DNA of 64,000 nucleotides from Proteocatella sphenisci DSM 23131. GTDB lineage: Bacteria; Bacillota; Clostridia; Peptostreptococcales; Filifactoraceae. Each line of letters opens with the position of its first letter. Position 1 is the first letter of the stretch. The stretch is taken from positions 1 through 64,000 of the forward strand of contig NZ_AUID01000010.1 of assembly GCF_000423525.1 (NCBI RefSeq). The letters are read 5' to 3'. Below the pieces are notes generated by a model that saw nothing but the letters and a program-made list of their open reading frames with translations, made no database searches and was not told the origin of the DNA. Of the stretch, positions 53,105 to 61,962 are shown in pieces. The position numbers were made by a program, and so were the translations under genes.

Positions 53105-53554
53105 GTGAAAAAATTTACGTTTGGACTAGACACTGTGCTCGGATATAAAAACCAGGTACTTTCGAATCTCAAAATGGAACATGGAAAAATAATTACAGAA
53201 CTCAATCAACATGAGAATCAAATGCAAGACCTGAAGATAAAATATGAGAGTCTGAGAAATGAATTTAACGAAAAAAAACTCTCAGGAATGACCATAATGG
53301 AAGCCAGGACATTTCAGCTATATCTGAGCCAGATTGAAAACCAGATAAAAATTCAGGCTCAAAAGATAGAAGAAGTAAAAAAAAGAGAAGAAAAAAAGAG
53401 AAGAGAGGTTGTGGAGTCCAAAACCGAGTCGGCAGCCATAGAAAAACTCAGAGAAAAAAAGAAAATCAACTATGATGCAGGTGTGAAAAAAAGTGAAGAA
53501 CTCTTTATAGAAGAGTTTGTATCAAACGCATCAAGTACAATTGAAAGGAGGTGA
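53105..53554 (+). CDS. fliJ: Flagellar export chaperone FliJ
   Basis: 149 aa, GTG start. Almost entirely coiled coil, rich in Lys and Glu (KKREEKKRREVVESK), beginning FTFGLDTVLGYKNQ as expected for FliJ. It is the general chaperone and stalk-like subunit of the export ATPase. The stop overlaps the fliK ribosome binding region. Confidence 0.9.
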   Translation: MKKFTFGLDTVLGYKNQVLSNLKMEHGKIITELNQHENQMQDLKIKYESLRNEFNEKKLSGMTIMEARTFQLYLSQIENQIKIQAQKIEEVKKREEKKRREVVESKTESAAIEKLREKKKINYDAGVKKSEELFIEEFVSNASSTIERR

Positions 53555-53559
53555 GAAAG

Positions 53560-54780
53560 ATGAATACGAAAAGCATAGAAATATCAGCAAAACCTATGAA
53601 TAAACTCGCAAAAAAAGAAACAATACCAAAAAACGAAGGCAGTGACTTCAGAGACATTTTGAATCAAAGCTCTAATACAAATTCCAAGGCGCCTTCAGCA
53701 GAAAAACCTGACGATTCAAACAGACCAGAGAAGTTGCCAGAAAACCAGGAATCAGGTAATTCAGAAGCTGGAGATATCAAAGAAAATGTAAATGTTTCGG
53801 GTGAGGAAATTCAAAAAAAATCGAGCCAGGACATATCATCAGATTCGTCAGCAGTGATAAATCCTATGTCCGCTATGCAGCCTCAGCTAAGGCCAGAAAT
53901 AAAGACTGTAGCTGTTGAAGATGGAAAGATAAGCATGTCAGTTCTGGAAAATGCAGAATTAAATATTAACAGCAAATCTGCACAAGCTTCTCAGGCTCAG
54001 GAAATCAATATGGCCCTTACAGAAAAAACCATTAAAAATCCTCCTGCAAATGGAGCTGATCAGCCAAAATCAGAAGCAGAGACAAAAGCTGGACTGGCCC
54101 AGGCATCTGAAATTCAAAAATCCATTCCATCAGCAAGGCCTTTACAGCAATCAGAAGGAACGTCTTCCCAGCAAGATGAAGAAGCTCAAAGTACAAAAAC
54201 TTCAGAAAAAGCTTTATCAACAGGTGATTCTCCAAAAGCAGGATCAGATAAGGATGAAGCAATAACTCAAGATCTCAGAGCCACTGCAAAAAACCAGCAA
54301 GATGGCCAGATGCAAGTCATAAAGGTAAAAGTTGGAGATGCACAAAAGGCGGGCTCTGCAGAATTTACAAAGCAAATAGCCAAAAACATAGACATAAAAG
54401 GTAATGGGGACAAGTCATACGAGCTTGAGCTGGATCCACAAAACCTGGGCAAGATAAAGGTAAACATAAGCTTTGAACAAGGGCAGACAAATATTTCACT
54501 TACATGTACAAATCCGAGGACAGCAGGACTTCTTGCAGAAAATGCCTCAATGCTTGCGCAGATAATTCAGGAAAGTAATGGAACAACAGCCTCAGTAAAT
54601 GTACAAGAAGAAAGCGGATACCTGAGCCAGGAAAAAGATGAAAATCAAAATCAGCAAAGTCGTCAACACGGTGAAAACCAGAGAAACGATGACAGTGAAG
54701 AATTTGCAGATCAGATGAAACTTGGTCTTTGGGAAATAGAAAACCTCAAGAGACAGTACCAGATGTCTCAGACAAGTTAA
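53560..54780 (+). CDS. fliK: Flagellar hook-length control protein FliK
   Basis: 406 aa from the ATG at 53560 (AAAGGAGG at 53545-53552); a GTG at 53551 lies inside that site. A long low-complexity Ser/Gln/Lys/Glu-rich N-terminal ruler (about residues 1-285) is followed by the conserved FliK C-terminal domain with YELELDPQNLGKIKVNISF. It measures hook length and switches export specificity. Confidence 0.9.
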   Translation: MNTKSIEISAKPMNKLAKKETIPKNEGSDFRDILNQSSNTNSKAPSAEKPDDSNRPEKLPENQESGNSEAGDIKENVNVSGEEIQKKSSQDISSDSSAVINPMSAMQPQLRPEIKTVAVEDGKISMSVLENAELNINSKSAQASQAQEINMALTEKTIKNPPANGADQPKSEAETKAGLAQASEIQKSIPSARPLQQSEGTSSQQDEEAQSTKTSEKALSTGDSPKAGSDKDEAITQDLRATAKNQQDGQMQVIKVKVGDAQKAGSAEFTKQIAKNIDIKGNGDKSYELELDPQNLGKIKVNISFEQGQTNISLTCTNPRTAGLLAENASMLAQIIQESNGTTASVNVQEESGYLSQEKDENQNQQSRQHGENQRNDDSEEFADQMKLGLWEIENLKRQYQMSQTS

Positions 54781-54793
54781 AGGAGAATAGAAA

Positions 54794-55252
54794 ATGGCAG
54801 ATATAGGAGCAGTAGGAGCCGCATCAAGTCAAGTGCAACAGAGCAAGTCAAACACAAAAACCACACTTGATATGGATGACTTCTTAAAACTTATAGTAAA
54901 GCAACTTCAAAATCAGGACATGATGAACCCTATGGACGATGCAGCCATGATGAACCAGATGGTACAGATGGCAACCGTAAATGCTATGAGTACCATGGCA
55001 GATGCTTCAGTAACCAGCTATGCAGCATCACTTGTTGGAAAAGAAGTCACTGTAACAGAACCAGGACCAGATGGAAAAATAAAAGAAATATCGGGAAATG
55101 TAACAGGAACGGCAGTATATGGTGGAAAACAGGTAATATTTGTAAATGACAAAACTTACTACCTGACAGAGATTATGGCAGTAGGGAAATTGCCAGCTAA
55201 GGAAGAAACAAAACCAGAGCCAGAACCAGAACCAGAAACAATAATTGAGTAA
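54794..55252 (+). CDS. flgD: Flagellar hook assembly scaffold protein FlgD
   Basis: 152 aa. The N-terminal cap segment has TLDMDDFLKLIVKQLQNQD and the MNPMDDAAMMNQMVQMATVN helix typical of FlgD, then a short beta domain. The C-terminal larger FlgD Ig-like domains are absent (short form, common in Clostridia), and the protein ends in a Pro-Glu repeat (KPEPEPEPE). Confidence 0.93.
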   Translation: MADIGAVGAASSQVQQSKSNTKTTLDMDDFLKLIVKQLQNQDMMNPMDDAAMMNQMVQMATVNAMSTMADASVTSYAASLVGKEVTVTEPGPDGKIKEISGNVTGTAVYGGKQVIFVNDKTYYLTEIMAVGKLPAKEETKPEPEPEPETIIE

Positions 55253-55281
55253 GGAAACTCAAAAAATGGGAGTGATAATAA

Positions 55282-55656
55282 TTGATAAAAGGTGTAAACA
55301 GCTCTAATCCGGTAAAGGAAAGAATCATAAACGAAAGACTTGGTTACGTCAACAGGAGCAATGACTTTGGTAAGATACTAAGAGACCAGATAAAAGAAAG
55401 TTCAGAGCTCAAATTCTCCAAACATGCTCAAGAAAGAGCAGCACAAAGAGGAATCGATGTAACTCCAAAACTAATGGATGATCTTCAAAACGCAGTAGAA
55501 AAGGCCAAGGAAAAAGGTGCAAGAGAGCTTGCTATAATAGGGAGTAACGAGGCATTTATAGTAAACGTGACAAACGGAGTAGTAGTTACTACCATGTCAT
55601 CACTGGAAATGAAGAACAATATATTTACTAATATTGATAGCGCTGTAATAATTTAG
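55282..55656 (+). CDS. Flagellar operon protein of the TIGR02530 type
   Basis: 124 aa, TTG start with GGGAGTGAT about 8 nt upstream. The core LKFSKHAQERAAQRGI and VTNGVVVTTMSSLEMKNNIFTNIDS-type ending, found between flgD and flgE in many Firmicute flagellar operons, identify the family. Its molecular function is not established. A 71-bp gap to flgE follows. Confidence 0.88.
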   Translation: MIKGVNSSNPVKERIINERLGYVNRSNDFGKILRDQIKESSELKFSKHAQERAAQRGIDVTPKLMDDLQNAVEKAKEKGARELAIIGSNEAFIVNVTNGVVVTTMSSLEMKNNIFTNIDSAVII

Positions 55657-55727
55657 GCTGGACCGTAAGGAAGCCCCCTGCAGTTGTCCGAATGACAAGG
55701 CAGTATACAGCATGAAAGGAAACAAAA

Positions 55728-56633
55728 ATGATTAAATCAATGTTTTCAGGAGTATCAGGACTAAGAGCCCATCAGGCAAAGATGGACGTAATAGGTAACA
55801 ATATAGCCAATGTAAACACATTTGGCTACAAGGCAGGAAGAGCTACATTTAAAGAGTCCATATATCAGACTATGAGCGGCTCAAGTGATGGAACAGACAC
55901 ATTTGGAGGAAAAAACCCCTCTCAGGTAGGATATGGATCTCAGATAGGCTCCGTAGATCTTATGTTTTCATCAGGAAGCTATGCACCTACAGACAGCCCG
56001 ACAGATTGTATGATAGATGGAAACGGATTCTTCCTGGTTGGGACAAAGGATTTGGCAGGAATAAATACCGGTCAGGAGAATCCGGCCGATTCTGATGTTA
56101 ATGCCCTTACGCTCACAAGGGTTGGAGATTTTAGATTTGATGGAGATGGATATCTGGTGGATTCAAACAGCAATATCGTTTTCGGATTTGTTCCAGTAGA
56201 AGGTGGAACCATCGAAGCAGAAACAGAACTGAATCCTATAAGGATACCAGCAGGTGAAACAGAAGCTACACGTAAAAATATTAACAGCATAAGGATAGAC
56301 GATAAGGGAAATGTGATAGGAATAGATGCAGATACTAATGAACCTATAACTATAGCTAAGATTGCGATAGCAAACGTTCCAAACCCTAATGCCCTGGAAA
56401 AATCTCAGGGACCGTATTACAAGATAGTATCAAATACAGGAGATGCAGTAGCATTTGGAGCCGGAGACGGTGGAACAGGCCTTATGATATCAAACGGACT
56501 TGAAATGGCCAACGTGGATCTTGCAAAAGAATTTTCAGAGATGATAACTACCCAAAGAGGTTTCCAGGCAAATACTAGAATAGTAACAGTATCAGATGAA
56601 ATGCTTCAAGAATTAATATCTATGAAGAGATAA
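55728..56633 (+). CDS. flgE: Flagellar hook protein FlgE, short form
   Basis: 301 aa. N-terminal rod/hook motif GNNIANVNTFGYKAGRATF and C-terminal SNGLEMANVDLAKEFSEMI with the FQANTRIVTVSDEML helix of hook proteins. At 301 aa it is shorter than the roughly 400-aa enterobacterial FlgE, meaning a reduced outer domain, as in several Clostridia. Its position after flgD and the TIGR02530 gene supports hook rather than FlgF/FlgG. Confidence 0.92.
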   Translation: MIKSMFSGVSGLRAHQAKMDVIGNNIANVNTFGYKAGRATFKESIYQTMSGSSDGTDTFGGKNPSQVGYGSQIGSVDLMFSSGSYAPTDSPTDCMIDGNGFFLVGTKDLAGINTGQENPADSDVNALTLTRVGDFRFDGDGYLVDSNSNIVFGFVPVEGGTIEAETELNPIRIPAGETEATRKNINSIRIDDKGNVIGIDADTNEPITIAKIAIANVPNPNALEKSQGPYYKIVSNTGDAVAFGAGDGGTGLMISNGLEMANVDLAKEFSEMITTQRGFQANTRIVTVSDEMLQELISMKR

Positions 56634-56715
56634 TACATTATTGGCGGGAGGTTAATAAAACTCCCGGAAAATACATAACAAATCCATCCTTATTACAAAA
56701 AAAGGGGCGTTTGCC

Positions 56716-56919
56716 ATGATAAAATTAACCAAGCTTAACAACGAAGAATTTGTAATCAACTGTGCGCAGATAATGACTATAGATATAATACCGGAATCAA
56801 AAATAACTCTCATGAACAAAGAACATTTTATAGTATTGGAGAGTATTGATGAAATCATAGAAAAAACTATTGAATACAACCGGTCCATAATGGATATAAG
56901 ACAGGGCAATATGATATAA
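56716..56919 (+). CDS. flbD: FlbD-family flagellar protein
   Basis: 67 aa. Typical small FlbD: IKLTKLNNEEFVINCAQI at the N-terminus and TLMNKEHFIVLESIDEI in the middle. It lies between flgE and motA as in other Firmicutes. Its function is poorly defined. Confidence 0.92.
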   Translation: MIKLTKLNNEEFVINCAQIMTIDIIPESKITLMNKEHFIVLESIDEIIEKTIEYNRSIMDIRQGNMI

Positions 56920-56943
56920 GACATTTAATTTGGAGGGAAAATA

Positions 56944-57771
56944 ATGGATGTAACAATGTTTATTGGAATGGCAATCGCAATGGTGCTGATGGTGTTTGGT
57001 ATGGGGCTCAAAAACCTGGCTAACTTTGTAGATATGCAGAGTTTTATTATAGTAATAATAGGAACAGTAGCTGCACTATTTGCGGGTTTTGGGATCAAAT
57101 CTTTTAAACAGTTGCCAAAACATATTAAACTTATAATGTCCAAGGATAGATACAATGCTAAGGAATGCATAACTCAGATAGTAGACATGGCTCAGGTAGC
57201 CCGGAAAAAAGGACTTCTTGCACTTGAAGAAGAATCCAAGAAAATTGAAGATCCATTTTTCAAGCAGAGTCTGATACTTATAGTAGACGTCCCCGATGCA
57301 TCAAGAATAAAAGAAATGCTTGAAAATGAGCTGCTTTATCTGGATGAAAGGCATGCAAAGACGGTAACATTTTATGAAACTGGAGAAGCCCTTGCGCCTG
57401 CATTTGGTATGATAGGAACGCTGATTGGACTTGTTAACATGCTAAAGAGTATGTCCATGGACTCGGGCGGAAGCAGCAGCATAGGAGAAGACATGTCGGT
57501 GGCACTGATCACTACGCTTTATGGAGTTATATTTGCAAACATAGTATTTGGCCCCATAGTGAGAAGGCTCAAGCAGAAACATGACGAAGAGATACTCTTT
57601 AAAAATATTATAATAGAAGGAGTGCTCGCTATTCAGGCGGGAGATAATCCAAAATTCCTCAATGAAAAACTGACATCTTATCTGGCACATTACGAAAGAT
57701 CAGATGGTGGGGGAGATGAAGGCGGAGAGAAATCTCCTAAAGCTAAAAAAGGAAAAAAGTCAAAGGAATAG
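56944..57771 (+). CDS. motA: Flagellar motor stator protein MotA
   Basis: 275 aa with four membrane helices (first near residues 3-22; third and fourth around 150-205) and a large cytoplasmic loop. Conserved APAFGMIGTLIGLVNML and the ALITTLYGVIFANIVFGPI helix are typical. With MotB it forms the ion-driven stator. The C-terminal tail is Gly/Lys-rich (KAKKGKKSKE). Confidence 0.95.
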   Translation: MDVTMFIGMAIAMVLMVFGMGLKNLANFVDMQSFIIVIIGTVAALFAGFGIKSFKQLPKHIKLIMSKDRYNAKECITQIVDMAQVARKKGLLALEEESKKIEDPFFKQSLILIVDVPDASRIKEMLENELLYLDERHAKTVTFYETGEALAPAFGMIGTLIGLVNMLKSMSMDSGGSSSIGEDMSVALITTLYGVIFANIVFGPIVRRLKQKHDEEILFKNIIIEGVLAIQAGDNPKFLNEKLTSYLAHYERSDGGGDEGGEKSPKAKKGKKSKE

Positions 57772-57783
57772 GGGGATAATAGT

Positions 57784-58539
57784 TTGAAGAAAAAGGTAAG
57801 ACCACCGGAAGACAAAGGGAAATGGCTGACCACGTACTCAGACACCATAACCCTGCTGATGTGCTTTTTTGTACTCCTTTATTCAATAAGCTCGGTAGAT
57901 GCTGCAAAATGGGAGATAGTTGTAAAGAGTTTTAATCCAGACGCAGCAGCGACATCTCAGATAGTAACAGATCAGACAGAGACAGCCGGAGACAATGACG
58001 TAGAAGGAAGTACCTCACCAGCTATAGTAGATGAATTTGATGAACTTTACTATTCACTTAAAAAAGAAGTTGAGTTGCAGCAGCTTGAAGCGGATGTGGA
58101 GATAATAAAAGGAGATGGATTCACCTTTATTACATTTAGAAATAATATATTTTTTAATGGAGACAGCTATATTCTCAGAGAAAATGGAAAAATTATACTT
58201 GACAGCCTTGCAAGAATAGTAAAAGGTTCGTCCAAAACTATAGGAGAAATTCAGATACTGGGCCATACATCTCAGGCGAGGCCAAATGAGACCAATGATG
58301 TAAAATTTGATAGATTCCTTGCATCCAACAGAGCTACAGAGGTCCTTACATACATCCAGATGAAGGATGTAATAGAACCTTCCAAGCTTGTGGCCAGCTC
58401 TTATGGGCAATTCAGGCCAGTGAGTCCATTTGATACAACAGAAAATAGAGCTAAAAACAGGAGAGTAGAAATTGTAATTACTAAAAATGACGCGGTGACC
58501 AGAGCACTGGATGAATATTATGAAGAAGTCTACAGTTAA
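57784..58539 (+). CDS. motB: Flagellar motor stator protein MotB
   Basis: 251 aa, TTG start at 57784 after GGGGGATAAT. A single membrane helix with the ion-carrying Asp20 in TTYSDTITLLM, then a plug/linker and a C-terminal OmpA-like peptidoglycan-binding domain (ILGHTSQARPNE, NRRVEIVI). It anchors MotA to the wall. It is followed directly by fliM; the fliL gene usually found here is missing. Confidence 0.94.
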   Translation: MKKKVRPPEDKGKWLTTYSDTITLLMCFFVLLYSISSVDAAKWEIVVKSFNPDAAATSQIVTDQTETAGDNDVEGSTSPAIVDEFDELYYSLKKEVELQQLEADVEIIKGDGFTFITFRNNIFFNGDSYILRENGKIILDSLARIVKGSSKTIGEIQILGHTSQARPNETNDVKFDRFLASNRATEVLTYIQMKDVIEPSKLVASSYGQFRPVSPFDTTENRAKNRRVEIVITKNDAVTRALDEYYEEVYS

Positions 58540-58562
58540 AGGGAAGGGGCGGTGAGAATCAG

Positions 58563-59558
58563 ATGTCAGAAATATTATCTCAGAACCAGATAGACTTGAT
58601 ACTAAACTCCATGAAAGATGGAGGAGACAACAAACAAAAGGATCTTGAGCCTGAAGTTAAAAAAGAAGAGCTGGGATACAAGAAATATGATTTTTACAGC
58701 CCAAAAAAATTCACAAGAGACAAGCTTAAGCTCATAAATAATATATATGATAATTACTCAAGGATACTCGCTACAAAGGTAAACAACCTTTTCAGGACTT
58801 CGGGAGAATTCGAGGTCGTAGGAGTAGAGGAACAACGTTATTACGAATTTAGCAATGCTGTAAATGACAACGACATACTTTCTTTTGTAGAGCTTGACCT
58901 CAAAAATCCTAAAAAAGGAGCGCCCATACTTATACACGCAAACAACCGTATGATGCTGGGTATGATAGACAGAATTCTGGGTGGTGAAGGAGATGAGATT
59001 GACATAGATACAGACTACAAGTATACTGATGTAGAAATATCTCTTTATGATCATATAATGTCTAAACTGACACCCAATATGAAAGAAGCATGGGCAAATT
59101 ATATAGATGGAAGTTTCAATTACATGTATTCCAGAATAAACCAGAACGTGGGTCAGGTAATTGGAATGGACGAAACTGTTGTAATAGTTATAATAAGTGC
59201 AACAATGGGGACCATAGAAGGTAAATTGACTGTGTGCATTCCCGGTACCCTGCTTTCACTGATATTCGAAGCTCATGAAAATGAAAATATGAAAAAAAGA
59301 GGGGACAAGGACAGCGATGAGGATGAGATAATACTCGACAATGTCAAAACATCTGAAATGGAGATAAAGGTAAAATTTGGATCCGGCGAGATGAGGATGC
59401 GCGATGCCTATACTCTAAAGGTTGGAGACACTATAAACCTTGGGAGATCAAAAGACTCTGAAGTGTATATGTATGTAGATGACAATCTGTGGTTTACAGG
59501 AAATCTTGGAGTCCACAAAAAAAATGTGGCTGTCAAGGTAAAAGATATAAAGCAGTAG
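58563..59558 (+). CDS. fliM: Flagellar motor switch protein FliM
   Basis: 331 aa. An N-terminal phospho-CheY-binding motif LSQNQIDLIL, a CheC-like middle domain and a C-terminal SpoA/FliN-like domain (about residues 250-328). GGGAAGGGG lies upstream of the ATG. It forms the switch complex with FliG and FliY. Confidence 0.95.
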   Translation: MSEILSQNQIDLILNSMKDGGDNKQKDLEPEVKKEELGYKKYDFYSPKKFTRDKLKLINNIYDNYSRILATKVNNLFRTSGEFEVVGVEEQRYYEFSNAVNDNDILSFVELDLKNPKKGAPILIHANNRMMLGMIDRILGGEGDEIDIDTDYKYTDVEISLYDHIMSKLTPNMKEAWANYIDGSFNYMYSRINQNVGQVIGMDETVVIVIISATMGTIEGKLTVCIPGTLLSLIFEAHENENMKKRGDKDSDEDEIILDNVKTSEMEIKVKFGSGEMRMRDAYTLKVGDTINLGRSKDSEVYMYVDDNLWFTGNLGVHKKNVAVKVKDIKQ

Positions 59559-59603
59559 TATAAATTTGAAATTGACTAACGAAGATAAGGAAGGTAAAAA
59601 AAA

Positions 59604-59963
59604 ATGGCTAAATTATTATTGGTAGATGACGCAGCATTCATGAGAATGGTAGTTAAGGACACTCTTACAAAGAATGGATTCACAGATTTGTATGAGGCAG
59701 CAGACGGACTTGAGGCAGTAGAAAAATACAAAGAGATACTTCCAGACCTTGTTATAATGGATATAACAATGCCTAACATGGATGGACTTGAGGCCCTTAA
59801 AAAAATAAAAGGGGAATTTCCTGAGGCAAAGATAATAATGTGTTCAGCTATGGGACAAGAAGCAATGGTAGTGGAAGCCATAAAGTCAGGCGCAAAAGAC
59901 TTTATAGTAAAACCATTCAAACCAGACAGAATACTTAAGGCAGTGCAGCAAATACTTGGATAA
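59604..59963 (+). CDS. cheY: Chemotaxis response regulator CheY
   Basis: 119 aa single receiver domain: acidic pair Asp8/Asp9, phospho-acceptor Asp53 in VIMDITMPNMDG, Ser81 and Lys103 in VKPF. Phosphorylated by CheA, it binds FliM/FliY to control rotation. It is located between fliM and a displaced flgC. Confidence 0.96.
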   Translation: MAKLLLVDDAAFMRMVVKDTLTKNGFTDLYEAADGLEAVEKYKEILPDLVIMDITMPNMDGLEALKKIKGEFPEAKIIMCSAMGQEAMVVEAIKSGAKDFIVKPFKPDRILKAVQQILG

Positions 59964-59991
59964 AAGCAAACTCTTTGAGTAAGGAGGAAAC

Positions 59992-60432
59992 ATGTCTTTT
60001 TTAAGCTCCATGAATATAAGCGCTTCTGGGCTCACAGCTCAGAAACAAAGACTTGATATAATAGCAGAAAATATAACTAACATAAACACCACAAGAACAG
60101 AAGGTGGAGGACCATACCAGAGAAAAATGGTTGTTTTCCAGCCAATAGACCAGCAGGATTTTAAAAGTGTACTGAGCAGGACGGCAAGAGAAAATAATCA
60201 AAAAGGCGGAGTCCAGATAACTGAACTTGTAGAAGATACAAGAGAGTTTAAGTCAGTATATGACCCAGACCATCCAGACGCTAACGCAGATGGATATGTA
60301 ATGATGCCAAATGTGGACCTCATTAAGGAGACTGTAGACAGTATGTCTGCCACAAGATCCTATGATGCAAATATTACTGCTTTTAATGCAATCAAGATGA
60401 TGGCAACCAAAGCATTAGAAATAGGAAGATAG
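59992..60432 (+). CDS. flgC: Flagellar basal-body rod protein FlgC
   Basis: 146 aa. N-terminal motif NISASGLTAQKQRLDIIAEN followed by ITNINTTRTEGGGPYQRKMV, and the FlgC ending NVDLIKETVDSM with RSYDANITAFNAIK. It is a proximal rod subunit. Normally it sits between flgB and fliE; here it lies between cheY and fliY, 12 kb away but in the same operon and strand. AGGAGG precedes the ATG. Confidence 0.94.
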   Translation: MSFLSSMNISASGLTAQKQRLDIIAENITNINTTRTEGGGPYQRKMVVFQPIDQQDFKSVLSRTARENNQKGGVQITELVEDTREFKSVYDPDHPDANADGYVMMPNVDLIKETVDSMSATRSYDANITAFNAIKMMATKALEIGR

Positions 60433-60479
60433 TCTAAAAGACACAGTGAACGCAGAAATATTAAAAGCAGGAGGATAAG

Positions 60480-61571
60480 ATGAGCCATGATAAGTTAAAT
60501 CCTATAGAGATAGATGCAATAGGAGAAATAATAAACATAAGTTTGGGAGCCTCAGCGACAGCCGTGGCTACAATGCTTGACAGAAGAGTCGATATAACAA
60601 CTCCAAATGTCAAGGTGGTTACCTTTGATGAATTCGAATTTAAGAGACTCGAACCAGCTATAGGAGTTGAAATAACCTACACTCACGGACTTTCAGGAAA
60701 CAATGTCATGATAATCAAGAAGATGGATGTCAAGACAATAGTAGAGATTCTGATGGGGAGTGAAATTCCAGACGAAGAATTTGAGATGAATGAGCTTTAT
60801 GTGAGCGCCATATGCGAGGTAATGAACCAGATGATGGGAGCTTCGGCTACTGCCATGTCTGAGTTCATAGGAGAAACAGTAAACATAACTACTCCCACAT
60901 CTTTTGAGATAGAAAACTCGCAACAGTTTAAGGAAAAGTATTTTGAACCAGATGCTAATTTTGTAAGCATAGAATTCAGTCTTTCAATAGAAAATTCCAT
61001 AAAGTGTGAATTTGTAAACCTTATGCCTATACCACTGGTTAAGATGCTGGTATCTCGGATGATACCAGATCAGTCAATGCTTGAAGACCCAGCACCAGTA
61101 GCTCCGCCGCAGGCAGCAATGCCGCAGACTCCAGCCGCACAACCGCAGGAAGCTCCTGTACAGCAGGAAGCTCCACCGACTCCGCCGCCGCAGCCACAGG
61201 TACCTCAGTATGAACAACCGGCAGCCGCGCAGAGGCAGGAACAGCCAACGGCAGCACCTCAGCCTAACAGAACAATAGACGTAAAGCCAATACCGGCCGA
61301 GTCGTTTGCATCAAAAGATCCATCCAAAGAACTTGCAAAAGACAATCTGGAGCTTCTTATGGACGTACCTCTTGAAATTTCAGTTGAAATAGGACGAACA
61401 AGGAAACTGGTTAAGGAGATTGTAGAATTTACGCAAGGATCGCTCATAGTCCTGGACAAGTTGGCAGGAGACCAGGTAGAAATCTATGCAAACGAAAGAT
61501 GTATAGCAAGAGGAGATGTCGTTGTAGTAAATGACAACTTTGGAGTCAGGATAACAGAAATAGTAAAATAG
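60480..61571 (+). CDS. fliY: Flagellar motor switch phosphatase FliY
   Basis: 363 aa. Two CheC-type phosphatase motifs are intact (IDAIGEIINISLGASAT and SAICEVMNQMMGASAT, each with Glu, Asn and a downstream Pro), so CheY-P dephosphorylation is expected. A Pro/Ala/Gln-rich linker of about 60 residues (roughly 203-262) then leads to a C-terminal SpoA/FliN domain (about 285-363). It combines the switch-ring FliN function with signal termination. Confidence 0.94.
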   Translation: MSHDKLNPIEIDAIGEIINISLGASATAVATMLDRRVDITTPNVKVVTFDEFEFKRLEPAIGVEITYTHGLSGNNVMIIKKMDVKTIVEILMGSEIPDEEFEMNELYVSAICEVMNQMMGASATAMSEFIGETVNITTPTSFEIENSQQFKEKYFEPDANFVSIEFSLSIENSIKCEFVNLMPIPLVKMLVSRMIPDQSMLEDPAPVAPPQAAMPQTPAAQPQEAPVQQEAPPTPPPQPQVPQYEQPAAAQRQEQPTAAPQPNRTIDVKPIPAESFASKDPSKELAKDNLELLMDVPLEISVEIGRTRKLVKEIVEFTQGSLIVLDKLAGDQVEIYANERCIARGDVVVVNDNFGVRITEIVK

Positions 61572-61588
61572 TAAAATGATGTAAGGAA

Positions 61589-61945
61589 GTGAATGATATT
61601 TTAGGAGAAACTTCATCGATGCTGGTTACCATGCTTATGCTGGCAGGGATACTATATCTCGCGTACAGAGTCAGCAAGTATGTGGGAACAGTCGCAGTAA
61701 GGCAGAGCCAGTCAAAATATATTAAGATTGCAGATATGATGTCTCTTGGTCAGGACAAGGCAATGGCAGTAACTCAGGTAGGAAACAGGATTTTCCTTGT
61801 AGGAATAACCTCAGGGGCTATGACCAATCTTGCAGAGCTTTCCCCTGAAGATCTTACAGAACTTGAGTTACAGACTCTGGATATGCCGGATATAAAGGAA
61901 AAATTTGCAGACATAATCAAAAAGGTAAAGAATAAGAAAGAATAG
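61589..61945 (+). CDS. fliO: Flagellar biosynthetic protein FliO/FliZ
   Basis: 118 aa as drawn from a GTG at 61589. One membrane helix near the N-terminus (VTMLMLAGILYLAYRVS) and a small basic cytoplasmic domain (YIKIADMMSLGQDKAMAVTQ) typical of FliO. The start is uncertain: the GTG lies inside the AAGGAAGTGA ribosome binding sequence, while an ATG at 61619 has AGGAG (61603-61607) 11 nt upstream and would give 108 aa. FliO assists FliP ring assembly. Confidence 0.85.
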   Translation: MNDILGETSSMLVTMLMLAGILYLAYRVSKYVGTVAVRQSQSKYIKIADMMSLGQDKAMAVTQVGNRIFLVGITSGAMTNLAELSPEDLTELELQTLDMPDIKEKFADIIKKVKNKKE

Positions 61946-61962
61946 AGATTGAGGTATTATAA

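Noticed and set aside
54032-54262. Overlapping minus-strand and alternative-frame open frames within fliK and other flagellar genes
   Set aside because: They lie inside strong coding regions, lack ribosome binding sites and encode low-complexity products, so they are shadows of the real genes.
55657-55727. Possible small RNA or regulatory element between the TIGR02530 gene and flgE
   Set aside because: The 71-bp gap has no clear stem, promoter or conserved motif and is probably just an intercistronic spacer.
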